DNA from: Zasmidium citrigriseum
Taxonomy: Eukaryota; Ascomycota; Dothideomycetes; Mycosphaerellales; Mycosphaerellaceae
Direction: 5' to 3'
NCBI GenBank assembly: GCA_002786025.1
Contig: NHNW01000002.1
Location: forward strand, 930,001 to 994,000
Length of the DNA stretch: 64,000 nt
Positions 40,784 through 51,445 of this stretch are shown in pieces. Under the pieces are notes generated by a model. That model was not told the DNA's origin, made no database searches, and saw nothing but the letters and a program-made list of their open reading frames with translations. A program made the translations under genes and the position numbers. Within the stretch, counting starts at the first letter, position 1, and each line of letters opens with the position of its first letter.

Positions 40784-41977
40784 ATGCTTGCCCTGCGGCT
40801 GACCACCACCCCTGTTCGGACAACCTTTGTGAGGACAGCAACAATCTCCGCGACTTGGACATGCACCGGTCGCACCTTCTGGACATGGAGCGCCTTCAAG
40901 AGCGCTGCCGAGCCTCAGGCCGAGACGAATCATGAGAAATATCGACCGCGATCGAGGGATCCTCAAGCCGGGCTGACCACACCCGTGCCTGATGAGGCCG
41001 CAGACAAGAAGAGTGCTAGTCCTTTCTACTTCGAAGCCGGATACGCGGGATGGGCGAAGAGACCATCGAGGCCGTTTCCGCCGCCCTTCTTCTCGCCGCC
41101 AAGCGGTTCCTTCAGCGACCCTCTTAGCACGCACCACAGATCGATGGACCGGAGACCGAAAGTGAACGGGCAGATGATAAGAGGCGTCACAAATGGAGAT
41201 GATGCAATGCTTGCCAGCGAGACTTTCATTTGCACCAACGATGGTGTAGGTCAGTGGGCGCAGAGGGAGAGAGGGCATGCACCGCTATGGAGCAGGTTCA
41301 TCGCGCACTTTTGGGCGTTGGCAGCCGAGAAAGATCTGTACGGCGGGAAAGGGGATCCGGACCCGATCAGATATCTCGACGAGGCGTATGCGAGTACGAA
41401 AGAGGCACTGAGTGAGCCGAATGAATGGCATGGGACAACCACTGCAAGTTCAGCCCTGTTGCACTGGGTGGATGGGGACAACGGCCAGCAGCCAATGCTG
41501 TACGTCACGCAGTTGGGAGATTGCAAGGTGCTTGTCGTGAGGCCAGCAGACTCCAGTGTGCTCTTCGCGACCAAGGAACAATGGCATTATTTCGACTGTC
41601 CAAGGCAGCTTGGTACGAACTCGCCGGATACTCCAACAGACAACGCAGTGCTTGACAAGGTCGAACTTCTGGAGGACGACATCGTTCTTGCCATGAGTGA
41701 CGGTGTCACCGACAATCTCTGGGAAGAGGAGATCTCCGATTACGCAGTCGGGGCTCTGAAAACCTGGAGGGAGGGTCACGGCAATGCCGACGGCGCCGAG
41801 GCGATGAAGTACGTTGCGCAAGAGGTCGTTCTGTCTGCAAGAAAGATCGCAGAAGATCCATTTGCTGCATCGCCGTTCATGGAGAAGGCGGTTGAGGAAG
41901 GTCTTGCTATCGAAGGAGGAAAGCTGGACGATATCTCGGTCGTCGCTGCTATCTGCAAGAAGCGGAAAGGAGGGTGA
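40784..41977 (+). CDS. PTC7: Mitochondrial PP2C-type protein phosphatase, PTC7 family
   Basis: Metal-dependent Ser/Thr phosphatase; yeast Ptc7 acts in mitochondria and activates coenzyme Q synthesis. 397 residues from MLALRLTTTPVRTTF, whose Arg/Thr-rich, acid-free start looks like a mitochondrial targeting sequence; an in-frame ATG at 40667 gives a less typical longer N-terminus. PP2C motifs in order: GDDAML (first Asp), TNDGVGQW, TTTASSALL, QLGDCKVLVVRP, DIVLAMSDGVTDNLW and KLDDISVVAA. The second motif differs from the usual A-D-G-V-G-G-W, but the metal Asp is kept. Single exon. Confidence 0.88.
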   Translation: MLALRLTTTPVRTTFVRTATISATWTCTGRTFWTWSAFKSAAEPQAETNHEKYRPRSRDPQAGLTTPVPDEAADKKSASPFYFEAGYAGWAKRPSRPFPPPFFSPPSGSFSDPLSTHHRSMDRRPKVNGQMIRGVTNGDDAMLASETFICTNDGVGQWAQRERGHAPLWSRFIAHFWALAAEKDLYGGKGDPDPIRYLDEAYASTKEALSEPNEWHGTTTASSALLHWVDGDNGQQPMLYVTQLGDCKVLVVRPADSSVLFATKEQWHYFDCPRQLGTNSPDTPTDNAVLDKVELLEDDIVLAMSDGVTDNLWEEEISDYAVGALKTWREGHGNADGAEAMKYVAQEVVLSARKIAEDPFAASPFMEKAVEEGLAIEGGKLDDISVVAAICKKRKGG

Positions 41978-42764
41978 AGCGCGACTCTGACTGAAGAATT
42001 TTCACTCATCCACCAGGGACCAGCAAGTTTCGGCCGCTTGTGCCGCTGAGACATGATCACGCCTAGACACGTTCATCGCAGGACAGGTCGACACTGTTGG
42101 TCTAGTCTTGATCATCCATCGATGCCAGCTGCCTCGATCCGACCACTGCACGTACCGATTCGCCAAAGCGTCATCAACATCACACAGGCAGAGAGTGGAT
42201 GTTTTCAGATCGCGTCGTCTTCAACCTGCAATGGCATCCAAGCTCTGTTGAACCTCGCCAGAAATCGATTCAGCGACCTCGCTGAACCTCATGGGAAATA
42301 GGCCTGAACCGGCACAGTTCATGCTCGAACACGTTCGTCGATGCCTTCTTGATACGCTGCGGCAACAACGAGAAGATGTAAAGCGCCTCATCCTAGATCG
42401 CTCAGGATTCTACCGCTCGTACCCTTTACCCAGTCGCCGGAAATTGCTTCTTGGCATCAAATGATCAGGCCGATACCATCGGCATTTTCTTCGACTTTCG
42501 ACGTCTTTCTCTCTCTTCTCAAGTCTATCACTTCAAGAGCCACTCACGAGTCGAAACAACGTCCGATTTCTGAAGAGAAACGGTGATATCCATATCGGAC
42601 CAGGATCGGCCTGTTCGCACGTGAAGCCGCGATTAGCGCATGACGTCGTTGTTTGGACCGGGATTCACGTCGCGTACTTCTGGCCCCTCTTTCCGACTCC
42701 TCACTCTTTGCACCTGCACTTCACCATCGCCTCACCAGAGCGATCTTGAAGAGTGCAGAGCAAG
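41978..42764. other. Intergenic
   Basis: Tandem-gene spacer. No gene supported. Confidence 0.35.
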
Positions 42765-44183
42765 ATGTCGTTGGATACGTTTCCGGCAGAACTACTGCAT
42801 TTGGTGTGCAATAATTGCTCCAAAAAGGATATCGGAAACCTGCGGCTCACCTCACGTTATGTTGGCGCCGTGGCCGACGAACACTTTTTGCCAAACGCGA
42901 CGATCTTCTATTTGAGAGAGGAGTTCGAGATGATTGAGGAGATTGTCAAGAATCCTCGTGTCGCTAAGAATCTCCGCGAGGTGCATTTCCAGGCTGACCG
43001 ACTGCCCTGGTGCATGGGCGAACGCAACGTCTGGCTTGTTCAGAGGATGACGAAACAGATGGGTCTGCTCGATCCTCGCCGTATCGAAGCTGAGGTTGAG
43101 GACCAGGAAGGCTTGACCGAGCGCCAGCAACGCCAGCGCCGACGGGATGCAGTCAGACGACGAGTGCCGCTATCACTCAACCCAAAAGAAGCTGGGAAGA
43201 TATTTTCGCGGCTGCACTCTGATCAGATGGACTTGATGATGGAAGATCGAGCACAGACATGCATGAAGCGGCTCTTCGATGCCTGCCCGAAGCTGGATAA
43301 AGTGACTGTTACTATGCTAGACCCAATGCATGACGCTCTGTCCGGCGCTACTCCGTGGCATACGGTATCAGCATTCCAGCAAATGCAGATCACCCCTTAC
43401 AGAGACGACGCCTCCTCCAGGATAGCCGTCCGGCCGCTTAACGAAACCCTCATAGCAGCTTGCCGTGCTGGTCGAAATCTGAAATCCGTGAGGGTTTCTC
43501 CGATTTCGTACCAATTCTTCGATCAGGACGAAGAAACCATGGCTGAATTGCACTCGGCAATCAGCAACCTGGAGAGCGTGCATATCGCACTGAACGACGA
43601 CTTCAGGCATGATCTGGACGAGGCGGAGCTGGACGAGCGGATGCAGCAGATGGAAGACGATGGCATGTCTGTAGATGACATTCTGGACACGGTCGAAGAG
43701 GACGACTTCATGGCAGCTGAGCGTGTTCTCGAAGAGCTGAAATATGGGCGCGTCGCCAAATTCCTGCATCAAGCTCCACACCTGCGAGACATCACTCTGG
43801 AGGGGCCAGAGGTGGACTATCGTGTTGATGCCGACATGATGCGCTTGGAAGACCTGGTCGGCTCCAACCCTCCATGGGAGAATCTGGAATCTCTCAAGCT
43901 GTCTAATTTCAGCTGTCATTGGAGAGAGCTCGTGTTGCTGATTCTAAGGAATCGTGAGACTCTACAACACCTGAGCATCAGGGTGGCGAACATCGACGTC
44001 GAAGGCGATTGGAGGCGAATGTGGACTACGATTGCCGGGAAGATGCCGAATATCAAGACTGTCAAGCTGAGCATGGGACTGCCTGATGTCGATGGGCGTT
44101 GTCATTATACGGCGCCTGGTGAAACCAGCATCTTGGGGGATTTCATTATGACAGGCCGACGACCAACCGCGACCGAGGGATGA
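42765..44183 (+). CDS. F-box protein
   Basis: 472 residues, single exon. The N-terminal F-box is clear (SLDTFPAELLHLVCNNC then DIGNLRLTSRYVGAVADEHF, residues 2-45). The rest is a leucine-rich, repeat-like body without strong motifs, with an acidic loop (DDGMSVDDILDTVEEDDF) near 310. It probably presents substrates to an SCF ubiquitin ligase; substrates are unknown. The ATG was chosen at MSLDTF because the frame has only a GTG upstream. Confidence 0.82.
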   Translation: MSLDTFPAELLHLVCNNCSKKDIGNLRLTSRYVGAVADEHFLPNATIFYLREEFEMIEEIVKNPRVAKNLREVHFQADRLPWCMGERNVWLVQRMTKQMGLLDPRRIEAEVEDQEGLTERQQRQRRRDAVRRRVPLSLNPKEAGKIFSRLHSDQMDLMMEDRAQTCMKRLFDACPKLDKVTVTMLDPMHDALSGATPWHTVSAFQQMQITPYRDDASSRIAVRPLNETLIAACRAGRNLKSVRVSPISYQFFDQDEETMAELHSAISNLESVHIALNDDFRHDLDEAELDERMQQMEDDGMSVDDILDTVEEDDFMAAERVLEELKYGRVAKFLHQAPHLRDITLEGPEVDYRVDADMMRLEDLVGSNPPWENLESLKLSNFSCHWRELVLLILRNRETLQHLSIRVANIDVEGDWRRMWTTIAGKMPNIKTVKLSMGLPDVDGRCHYTAPGETSILGDFIMTGRRPTATEG

Positions 44184-44766
44184 GGTGGCTATGTACGCAC
44201 AAGGGGATCTTGGGGTCTGGAAAAGTGTTGTATTATGAGTGTATTATAATCGGATATGAAGTATGTACTATGTCGATTGCTGTTCAACGTGGAGAAGCTC
44301 ACTGCGACAATGTTTCCAGACTAAGGCATAGGCGCCTAAGATTGGCAGGCAATGGATGATGGTTCATGCTCTTCGCCATGCTCAACGGTGCATGTCGACA
44401 CTGCTTGGTGCCTTCCTGTTCCATACAGCGGTAAAGTAGGAGAGACCGCATGAACGCACTGCAAAGCATCACATCCAAAGCACATTTGCCGAAAGAGCTG
44501 ACAGTGTCATAGCTATCAAAAAAAATGCTTCGATGGCACAGTGACTAGATACAATGGGGAATGGTACATCGAATACTTCTCTCATTTCATGCGGCGTCAA
44601 CATCCAGCGCTCTATTGAGGGCGTGAAGATGAGGAGAATACATTCCATATACCCTCAAGGGATCTATAAATCTCGCAGTTCATCAACGCTTTCACAGCCT
44701 TACCCGCACCCAACATCACACCAAACCAACCATAATCTCAATCTTCAACACTTTCCAACTCACACA
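44184..44766. other. Intergenic
   Basis: Leader and promoter of the first tiny-protein gene; a pyrimidine/A-rich leader precedes its ATG. Nothing else. Confidence 0.35.
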
Positions 44767-45060
44767 ATGTACTCTTGGCCCGGCAGCAGAGGTCGTCCAA
44801 GTTTCGGTCGCCCAGCAGGCTACTACGGCCCCCTCAGCGGACGATGGGGCGGCGCGAACGATATGCTAACTCGCCAGATGATGCGTCGGAACATGAGAAG
44901 TAGTACTCCGGCGCAGCGGGAGTTTGGTTTTGGCGGCGGATGGGCGGGACCTTGGGGACAGTGGAGGATGGAGGATTTTGGTGATAGGTTTTTGGATTTG
45001 CAGAGGGGTGGGGTGTTGGATACGGCGAGGAGGCCGACTTTTGGGGGGTTTAGGTATTAG
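44767..45060 (+). CDS. Tiny Gly/Arg/Trp-rich protein, family copy 1
   Basis: 97 residues, single exon. The N-terminal signature WPGSRGRPSFG-R-P-x-GYYGP is shared almost exactly with the gene at 45548. The middle is Met/Arg-rich and the C-terminal signature DFGDRFLDLQRGG-V then FGGF-R-Y is shared with both later copies. No signal peptide, no transmembrane helix. An in-frame ATG at 44554 gives a longer frame without family similarity. Unknown function; composition suggests a hydrophilic, stress-type or RNA-associated protein, which is speculation. Confidence 0.65.
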   Translation: MYSWPGSRGRPSFGRPAGYYGPLSGRWGGANDMLTRQMMRRNMRSSTPAQREFGFGGGWAGPWGQWRMEDFGDRFLDLQRGGVLDTARRPTFGGFRY

Positions 45061-45547
45061 GGAGGTGATGGTGAATGGTAAGGGGTGGGTTGGGGGAGGT
45101 CTAGCTTTTTGTAGGCATTGTATGTGATTGTGCTTTGCACGTGAGAGATTGGACCATCTATTCCGTGAGTATAGTAGCTAAACTGAGATGCTTCAATCCG
45201 TTAGTCAATAAGTCAATACTTGAATCTTATCCCGTTGTAGTGAAGGCTGCATTGTTGAAAGGAGGAATTGGCCCTCGCAAGGCTGTGAACGCTAACGACA
45301 TGAACATGGCCTTGCCGTCCACCAGCTCGTGACGAGTCCTTACAAAGCCTGGAATATGGCATTTGGAGTACTCGAATCACTATGCCATGTTCAGAATAAC
45401 AACGTGGTCGTCTACTTAAACCCTTTCTGCGCCTAGCCTTACCCCTTGGATCGATCATCAGCTCACACAACCCACACTCACATCCCGATCTACCAAGCTT
45501 GACACACATCATCCTCAAATAACCAGTTTCGCTCACATCAACCTAAC
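45061..45547. other. Intergenic within the tiny-protein trio
   Basis: No gene; promoter and leader of copy 2. Confidence 0.35.
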
Positions 45548-45850
45548 ATGTGGTCCCCCTGGCCCGGCTCCCGCGGACGTCCCTCCTTCGGCGGCCGTCA
45601 AGGCTACTACGGTCCCAGCGACGCCAGCTGGGGCGGTGCTCGCAACTGGATGGACCAAAGCATCTACAACCGCGCCAGCGCTATGGAGCCTTCCGCGTTC
45701 CAGCGGGCTTACGGTGGCGGATGGGGAGGTCGCTGGGGAGGGCGGCAGTTTGGGAATATGAGAGATGACTTTATGGATTTGCAGCCGGAGTATTTGATGC
45801 CTTGGGCTAGTCGGTACGGAGGGTCGCCGAGGTATGGTGGGTTTATCTAG
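45548..45850 (+). CDS. Tiny Gly/Arg/Trp-rich protein, family copy 2
   Basis: 100 residues. The start MWSPWPGSRGRPSFGGRQGYYGP parallels copy 1; a central GGGWGGRWGGRQFG stretch parallels its GGGWAGPWGQW, and the C-terminus has MRDDFMDLQPEYL and YGGFI. The conserved ends with a variable middle show a real family, not a chance frame. Same strand and spacing (about 490 bp) as its neighbours. Confidence 0.7.
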   Translation: MWSPWPGSRGRPSFGGRQGYYGPSDASWGGARNWMDQSIYNRASAMEPSAFQRAYGGGWGGRWGGRQFGNMRDDFMDLQPEYLMPWASRYGGSPRYGGFI

Positions 45851-46242
45851 ATGTTCGTGAATTATGGTCTGGCTGTGGAGTTTTCCATGGTTTTTGTTGG
45901 TAGCTGTTCTATTCGATGTTTTGCACTCGTGACATTTTGCTGTCATTGAATGCCTTCGTTCGCTTGCAGTGAAGACTTCCTTGATGCCACTCTCAACAGT
46001 GACGTTATCTGAGAGGGTCAAGCTGGTCGTAGTGAATAGCTGAATCTAGTAACTTCTGCGTCAGTGAAGAACTTCACAACACTCATTTGCATCCGTGGAT
46101 ACTTTAAAGACCGCCCTTGCTCTCCTCTTTCGCTGAGCAATCAGTACTCTACAAGCAAAAACATCAAGCGCAAGAACAATACGATCCCACATCCTAAATC
46201 AACGGCGAATCTTGAATCTCGACCGACCTTCCGACATCCAAA
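45851..46242. other. Intergenic within the tiny-protein trio
   Basis: Nothing recognised besides leader sequence of copy 3. Confidence 0.35.
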
Positions 46243-46521
46243 ATGCAAGACCAACCAGACTCCAACGATCGCACTGCTGCGGATGCCGCAGACAGCAAGG
46301 CGTATACTTTCAGACGAGGCGCAATCTCAGCAGCATCGAATGAGAACGCCGATACAGCACCTACCGAGAGTCCAACCACGCCAACTAGTACCACCACCAC
46401 CGGCGAAGAAGCAACTCAGATGGAGAACTTCAGAGAGGGCTTTCGAGACTTGCAGCCGGGCTACGTGAAGGCGGGAGAGAGTGATCTGGGCAAGGCGCCG
46501 AACACTGGCGGATTCATTTGA
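46243..46521 (+). CDS. Tiny protein, diverged family copy 3
   Basis: 92 residues. It shares only the C-terminal signature (MENFREGFRDLQPGYV, then N-T-GGFI) with copies 1 and 2; the N-terminal 50 residues are a Thr/Ala/Asn-rich disordered stretch instead of the GYYGP block. It shows that the C-terminal DLQ..GGF element is the constant part. Lower confidence than copies 1 and 2 because of its simple composition. Confidence 0.55.
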   Translation: MQDQPDSNDRTAADAADSKAYTFRRGAISAASNENADTAPTESPTTPTSTTTTGEEATQMENFREGFRDLQPGYVKAGESDLGKAPNTGGFI

Positions 46522-46735
46522 ATGTCTTGAGCGGTTGTACGAAATGCGACTCTGGAACCGATGTGTTGCTCTTTGGTGTTTGGGAATGAGTGAAGTTGGC
46601 GGCCGCGGCGTGCTAGAGTAGACGTTGTTTAGCTCCTCGATGCCGAGCTAGATGCTTGATCAGCGTCAGTGCAAGAATGAAATGACGTGAAATTCCACAT
46701 ACCCAATCTTCCTGGGAATCTCCAGGTACTACACC

Positions 46736-47805
46736 TCAAGGTTGCCGTTGCCTCTCAATCGCCCTTAAAGTCGCCTCATCAAGATCCTCCTTCGGCAGAC
46801 TCAGAGCCTCATTGATAGTACCCTTGCTGTGCTCAAAATACCCATCGCCATTCGGAAAGAAGACACGAGAGTACAAAAAGTTAGCTCCTCCAAATCTCCC
46901 CTCCTTCATTTCCTTCATACCCGTCTCGTACTCTTCACGAGAGTCTCGCTTCGTGATCGTCCAGTCTTCTTCTCTCGTGCCAGTGACACGAAGAGCAGAA
47001 TTGAATATGTCTCGCTGGCTGAGAGTGAAGGAGTTGATGTAGACAACCTGGTTCCTGTACCGCTCCAAGGATGGTCCTTCTTTGGTGTTGATCGGCAGAC
47101 TGAGGAGCGTAGCGACGGCTCGTCCAACCTGTGGCCAAGTCGATGTGGAGATGTTTGTCTCCCCATCGTCGTAGAACTTCACCGTGCGCTTGGCAAAGTC
47201 GAAGCCGTAATTGTTGGCAATGGCAAGGCTGTACTCATACCAGAAGCCAGTGACCATTGCTATGTAGGAGCTTTTGCCCAGTTCTGCGATGAGCTTACGA
47301 GTGGCCACTGGAAGTAATGCTATCAGCAAAGTGTCCCTAAACTTGTGTTTGATGGATGAATTGCGTACCTTTCATGCCAAAAAGAAATACATCATTGATC
47401 AATCCCTCGTTTGCTGAATCGGGAGCCCACTCATTCGGCAAGATCCAAGGAACTCCGGCTTCTGCAGCGGCCCTGACCAGCTTCTCCTCAATCGACTGTA
47501 TCGGCGATCGACCGCTGACAGTGATAACGAGAGCCTGCTGTCCGCGTAAAGCGTCAACGAGCGTCTCTGGCTTCTCGTAGTCGACCCTCTTCGCTACGAC
47601 TCCCTCTGGGAGGATGCTTTGGCTGTATGTTCTGGTAATCGCCGTAACTGTGTGTCTTCCGTTCTTGAGTAGTGCTTCTGTGATGAATCGGCCGACGTTG
47701 CCGCCAGCCTGAAGTTGTATGTTAAGATGGATTTGAACCATGTTGCGAGAGGCTTATACTTACGCCGACAACTGCAACATTACGGATGCGATTCGAATTA
47801 GACAT
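46736..47805 (-). CDS. NmrA-like NAD(P)-binding protein 1
   Basis: Exons are 47805-47764, 47708-47369 and 47307-46736 (introns of 55 and 61 nt), giving 317 residues. The first splice builds the dinucleotide motif VAVVGAGGNVGR (GxxGxxG). Further blocks are AITRTYSQ, ALRGQQALVITVSG, AAAEAGVPWILPNEW and VTGFWYEYSLA. The family (PF05368 NmrA/isoflavone-reductase-like) includes redox sensors such as Aspergillus NmrA and true reductases; which applies here is open. No active-site Tyr-x3-Lys. Confidence 0.83.
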
Positions 47806-48778
47806 GATGTGTTGCGATTGTGTATGTGCAATAGTCTCGATAGAATGATGAAGGCAACAACATCGGGGACGGGAAGGACACTCAACTTATAATCATCTGC
47901 CTCGAGAAGGCATGCATGCCAATGGTCTTAGGCTCGGCGTTTAGAAAGGACTGCATGATGGCAATTCTGAGTTGAGTCGACTTGAACATGACCCACGAGC
48001 GCTTCCCAAGTCAATCCTTGATCTCGTCATGACCGAATCAGTGAACCTCCAAAGGAGCATGGTTTGCGCAAGTGGGGCGTATGTGAGTCCGTCTTTCCGG
48101 TGCACTAACCCCATTTCGTATTTTGAGAGCGGGTATATCCGTTCGATATGTATAGTCAGTCGCAAGTGAAAGTCGACACGAGGTATTCTGGGTCTGTTCA
48201 ACGATGAAGTCGGACAGCTGCTTTAGTGACTGTGATAAAGCATGGTCCGCACGGACTGCCGTTCAGCACAGACCTGCTTTGCGAACACAATGTGTTCCCC
48301 TAAATGCTGCAAAGCGACCACTCTTCGCCAGTTTCGTCCTTCTAGACAACAAGAAAATGGGAGCTCCGCGATTGAGTACTCTTAGGGGTCCATTTTGCCA
48401 TCTTCTTGTCTCTGAAAGCGGGATCTTTGGGGCCGTCCAGGGTACCGGGTGGTGGCATATGCAGGTACCCGCTGGGCAGGATGTCTGATCAAACGAGCGT
48501 CGTTTGTTCGCATCACGGCTGGGCTCCTCGTTCTGCGCTGATGGTTGTGGAAACTTTGCACCCGCAATCGTTCGAGTCGCTCTTGGTCTCTGTGTACTGC
48601 ATGGCCAGATACATCTTCGAGGTAAAGTCTTCTGCACTCCAACTTCACCATTGGTTGCTGATCGACACAACTTCAGCACGAACCGTCTCCACATTCTCTG
48701 GGGCTGAACTTTGGAGGCTAGCTCGAACAATCTGCGAGTCTCTCCACGCACCATATCAACATCGCTGCTCGAGAGACA
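47806..48778. other. Intergenic
   Basis: One kilobase between divergent genes. Open frames here (for example 48406-48831 plus) lack family features. Confidence 0.35.
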
Positions 48779-49330
48779 ATGCCGCCGAGTCATGTGGCCG
48801 AACACTACCAAGTGTACAAGCAAGGCGGTGAAGAAATAGCCCGCTGGCTCGTGGCAACAGCCGCAGAATGCGGGACCAGCCAGGCAACCAACTCATCGAA
48901 CCGCTCGGTACCAGCCGCACAGCTATTGCAGTTGTCGAAAGCAATTGCCGCCAAGTTTCCCCCGATTCGAATTCCAGACGAGATCCTGGAGATCATTGAA
49001 GAGGTCATCGACGCACGGGAAAACTGTGCGAACTTTTACGCTGGCGAGGGCATCCGATGTGCGGGCCATCACTATTACCTCGACATCATTCGACAAGTCC
49101 ATGGAATCCTGAAGCGGGCGCAAGTCGAGCGGATTCCTCGCATTCGGTCTCAAATGAGAGCCATCCAGCATGGACCGGAGCCTGAAATCAGTCCAGCCCA
49201 AGCCCAGCAAGAGGAAGAGGATCACTCAGTCGAGTGTGACCCCATTGAAGATACACCGCCAGACGAATGGATCGTAGCTCATCGTAAGCGGCGTAGACGG
49301 TCGGCACGAGTTGTGGAAGTTCTCTGCTGA
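48779..49330 (+). CDS. Short DUF6604-type protein
   Basis: 183 residues, single exon. The first 125 residues parallel the N-terminus of the 954-residue protein at 51446-54310: H-Y-x-x-YK-x-G-x-x-x-x-x-WL, then PPxxIPDEILEIIEEVIDAR and a HHYYLDIIRQVHGIL helix against its PPSVIRLLDEVIDGR and HRYFIEVLQRVRDLL. This is the arrangement of the fungal DUF6604 domain. The tail is acidic, then very basic (HRKRRRRSARV), possibly a nuclear signal. It may be a domain-only derivative or a truncated copy; a downstream exon cannot be excluded. Confidence 0.65.
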   Translation: MPPSHVAEHYQVYKQGGEEIARWLVATAAECGTSQATNSSNRSVPAAQLLQLSKAIAAKFPPIRIPDEILEIIEEVIDARENCANFYAGEGIRCAGHHYYLDIIRQVHGILKRAQVERIPRIRSQMRAIQHGPEPEISPAQAQQEEEDHSVECDPIEDTPPDEWIVAHRKRRRRSARVVEVLC

Positions 49331-49852
49331 GTGTAAAGCTTTCGGAAGCAGGGTCATCGCCACCAGAAGGTCAGTTCCCATCAAGTCTTCGTGGAGTATC
49401 AGATTGGATGCTGACTTGACCTTTCAGGCGGCTAAGATGATCGCAACGTCAAGTCTCAGCGCAAGTAGTCATCTTTGCTCAGTGGGATGCGTTGAGAGGA
49501 GATCACATCGATGGCGTGGAGCTGCAAAAGCCATGCGGATAATGGGACGACTTGTTCAGGCTGCGCCGGACCAGATGGGAAGGCAGGGAGGCCAGAATTT
49601 AGGAGCAGGATATTCGTGTAGTATTCTTTGTTGTGTATTCAACAATGTCTCGTTGGGCAGTTCGAACATGTGATGTCCGTGGTCAAGTGATTGAGAGTGA
49701 GGTCTTGATTGACTTCGGCTAGTGAGAGCAAGCGCGATGCGGGACAAGCCGCACCTTCCCGCTTCGGAAGCGACCAGCCTTTGAACTTCGTCTCGCGCAT
49801 CAACTTCCACGCGACCAGAACAGCGACCAACACCTCCAATACCACCGCCATC
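49331..49852. other. Intergenic
   Basis: Upstream region of CDC73; its frame is open from about 49709 but without ATG. Nothing else. Confidence 0.35.
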
Positions 49853-51148
49853 ATGGCCGCCACTACCGATGGGCTGCCGCCTGACCCTCTCACACTGCTC
49901 AGAAAGTCTGCACTGGAAGGCAAGGCACCAGTGCCGACCACCGACCCCGATCCGTCCAACCAGGCCGAATCCAATGTCTCGACCGCATATGCCACGCACC
50001 TGATCTTCAACTTCGACTCGCCGCAAGATGGCCCTCAGCACATCGCAATCCCCATGTCGCAGGAGACACGGTTCATATCGAAAGCCTACGACCGAGCAAT
50101 CGAGCTGCGATCCATCTACTACTGCTGGGAGAAGAAGGACCTGTCGACCCCAGACTACATTACATCCTGTCGAAACCTCAACGACGAGCTCAAGAAAGCC
50201 GGCAAGGACTACACCATGGCCAACATTCAGTTCGCCGAGAAGCTGGATCTTCTGTCGTATCTGCAAGGGGAGGCGACCGACCAGGAGAGCGAGTACATCA
50301 AGAGCCTTGACGACAACAAAGAAGCGAAGACGGAGGCGAAGGACGCCGCGAAGCTGGCTGCTGGAGATGGCGATGTCGAGATGCGCGATGTGTCTATGGA
50401 CGATGCGAAGAGACGGGAGGAGGAAGAGCGGCTAAGGCTGATCTATGCTTCTGAGCGCAAGATGGGAGACCACAACACTGCACTGCGCGGCATCAAGATC
50501 CAAGACTTCAGCGGCATCCGCAAGTACAGTGCGCTATTTCTTGGTAAGGCCAAGAACGCTCCCAACGGTGCTCAACCACAGGGCAATACCACAACCCTCA
50601 CGAACAACCCTGCTCTGCGTCCGCCGGTCAAACCTTCGACTGGACGTCGGCCCGAGCCCATCATCCTGCTCTCGTCCTCTTTCTCGAGTTTGCTGCGAAT
50701 GCCCAATATCAAGTCCTTCCTGGCTGAAGGTGTCTACACTCCCCTTGAGTCGAGCGGCGAAGCACCAAACATTCTGCACATCTCTCGCCAGCTCCGAAGT
50801 ATCAACCCGGGCTACCCAACTCGCTTCATTCTGGTCGATGACCCCTCCAACTTCAGACCCGACTACTGGAACAGAGTCGTTGCAGTTTTCACCACTGGCC
50901 AGGTGTGGCAGTTCAAGAACTACAAATGGCAAAACCCGGCCGAGCTGTTCAGCCATGCACTTGGCGTGTACGTGGGTTGGAAGGGTGAGGTGGTACCAGA
51001 TACTGTCAAGGGCTGGGGTAGACAGGTCATGAGTGTGCAGATCGACCAGGGTGCGAATCGGTGGCGAGATCGGGAGGTGGTAGAAGACATCTGGAGTCAG
51101 ATCGAGGCGAGAATGCGGGCGATGGGATGGGGGAGAGATGGAAAGTAA
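49853..51148 (+). CDS. CDC73: Cdc73/parafibromin, Paf1 transcription elongation complex
   Basis: Subunit of the nuclear Paf1 complex that travels with RNA polymerase II and supports histone modification. 431 residues from MAATTDGLPPDPLTLLRK; the frame is open 48 codons upstream but contains no ATG. The N-terminal half has FISKAYDRAIELRSIYYCW and a polar middle. The C-terminal Ras-like domain is highly conserved: PIILLSSSFSSLLRMPNIKSF, RFILVDDPSNFRPDYWNRVVAVFTTGQVWQFKNYKW and ELFSHALGVYVGWKGE. Intronless. Identity is firm. Confidence 0.95.
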   Translation: MAATTDGLPPDPLTLLRKSALEGKAPVPTTDPDPSNQAESNVSTAYATHLIFNFDSPQDGPQHIAIPMSQETRFISKAYDRAIELRSIYYCWEKKDLSTPDYITSCRNLNDELKKAGKDYTMANIQFAEKLDLLSYLQGEATDQESEYIKSLDDNKEAKTEAKDAAKLAAGDGDVEMRDVSMDDAKRREEEERLRLIYASERKMGDHNTALRGIKIQDFSGIRKYSALFLGKAKNAPNGAQPQGNTTTLTNNPALRPPVKPSTGRRPEPIILLSSSFSSLLRMPNIKSFLAEGVYTPLESSGEAPNILHISRQLRSINPGYPTRFILVDDPSNFRPDYWNRVVAVFTTGQVWQFKNYKWQNPAELFSHALGVYVGWKGEVVPDTVKGWGRQVMSVQIDQGANRWRDREVVEDIWSQIEARMRAMGWGRDGK

Positions 51149-51445
51149 GAGGTGATCTTGATTCGGAAGTTGTCATGTTATTATACCTGTGTTGCGTTCG
51201 AGCGGGACGGCGTTGGTAGTGAGGCTGCAAAAGCAGGCGGGAAATGAGCCACAGTCTTGAGATGGTTACGAATGAAAGTTTTCGATGCAAAACAGACACG
51301 CTACGCTACGTCGCTCATTCTTTTCGTCCTTGCAATGTCCATAGTGCCCACCGGCATCTACCTCCATGCATCGTACCAGCGTTGATCATTCTTATCTCCA
51401 CAATACTCGCCATGTCAACTTCCTGCAACCCAATCCTCATGCTCA
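51149..51445. other. Convergent intergenic
   Basis: 3' ends of CDC73 and the large DUF6604 gene face each other. No feature recognised. Confidence 0.35.

Noticed and set aside
45533..46021. 162-residue open frame on the minus strand
   Set aside because: Antisense to the second tiny-protein gene; its Ala/Gly/Val-rich run is the complement of that gene's biased codons.
48406..48831. 141-residue plus-strand frame
   Set aside because: Overlaps the start of the DUF6604-type gene in another frame and has no family features.
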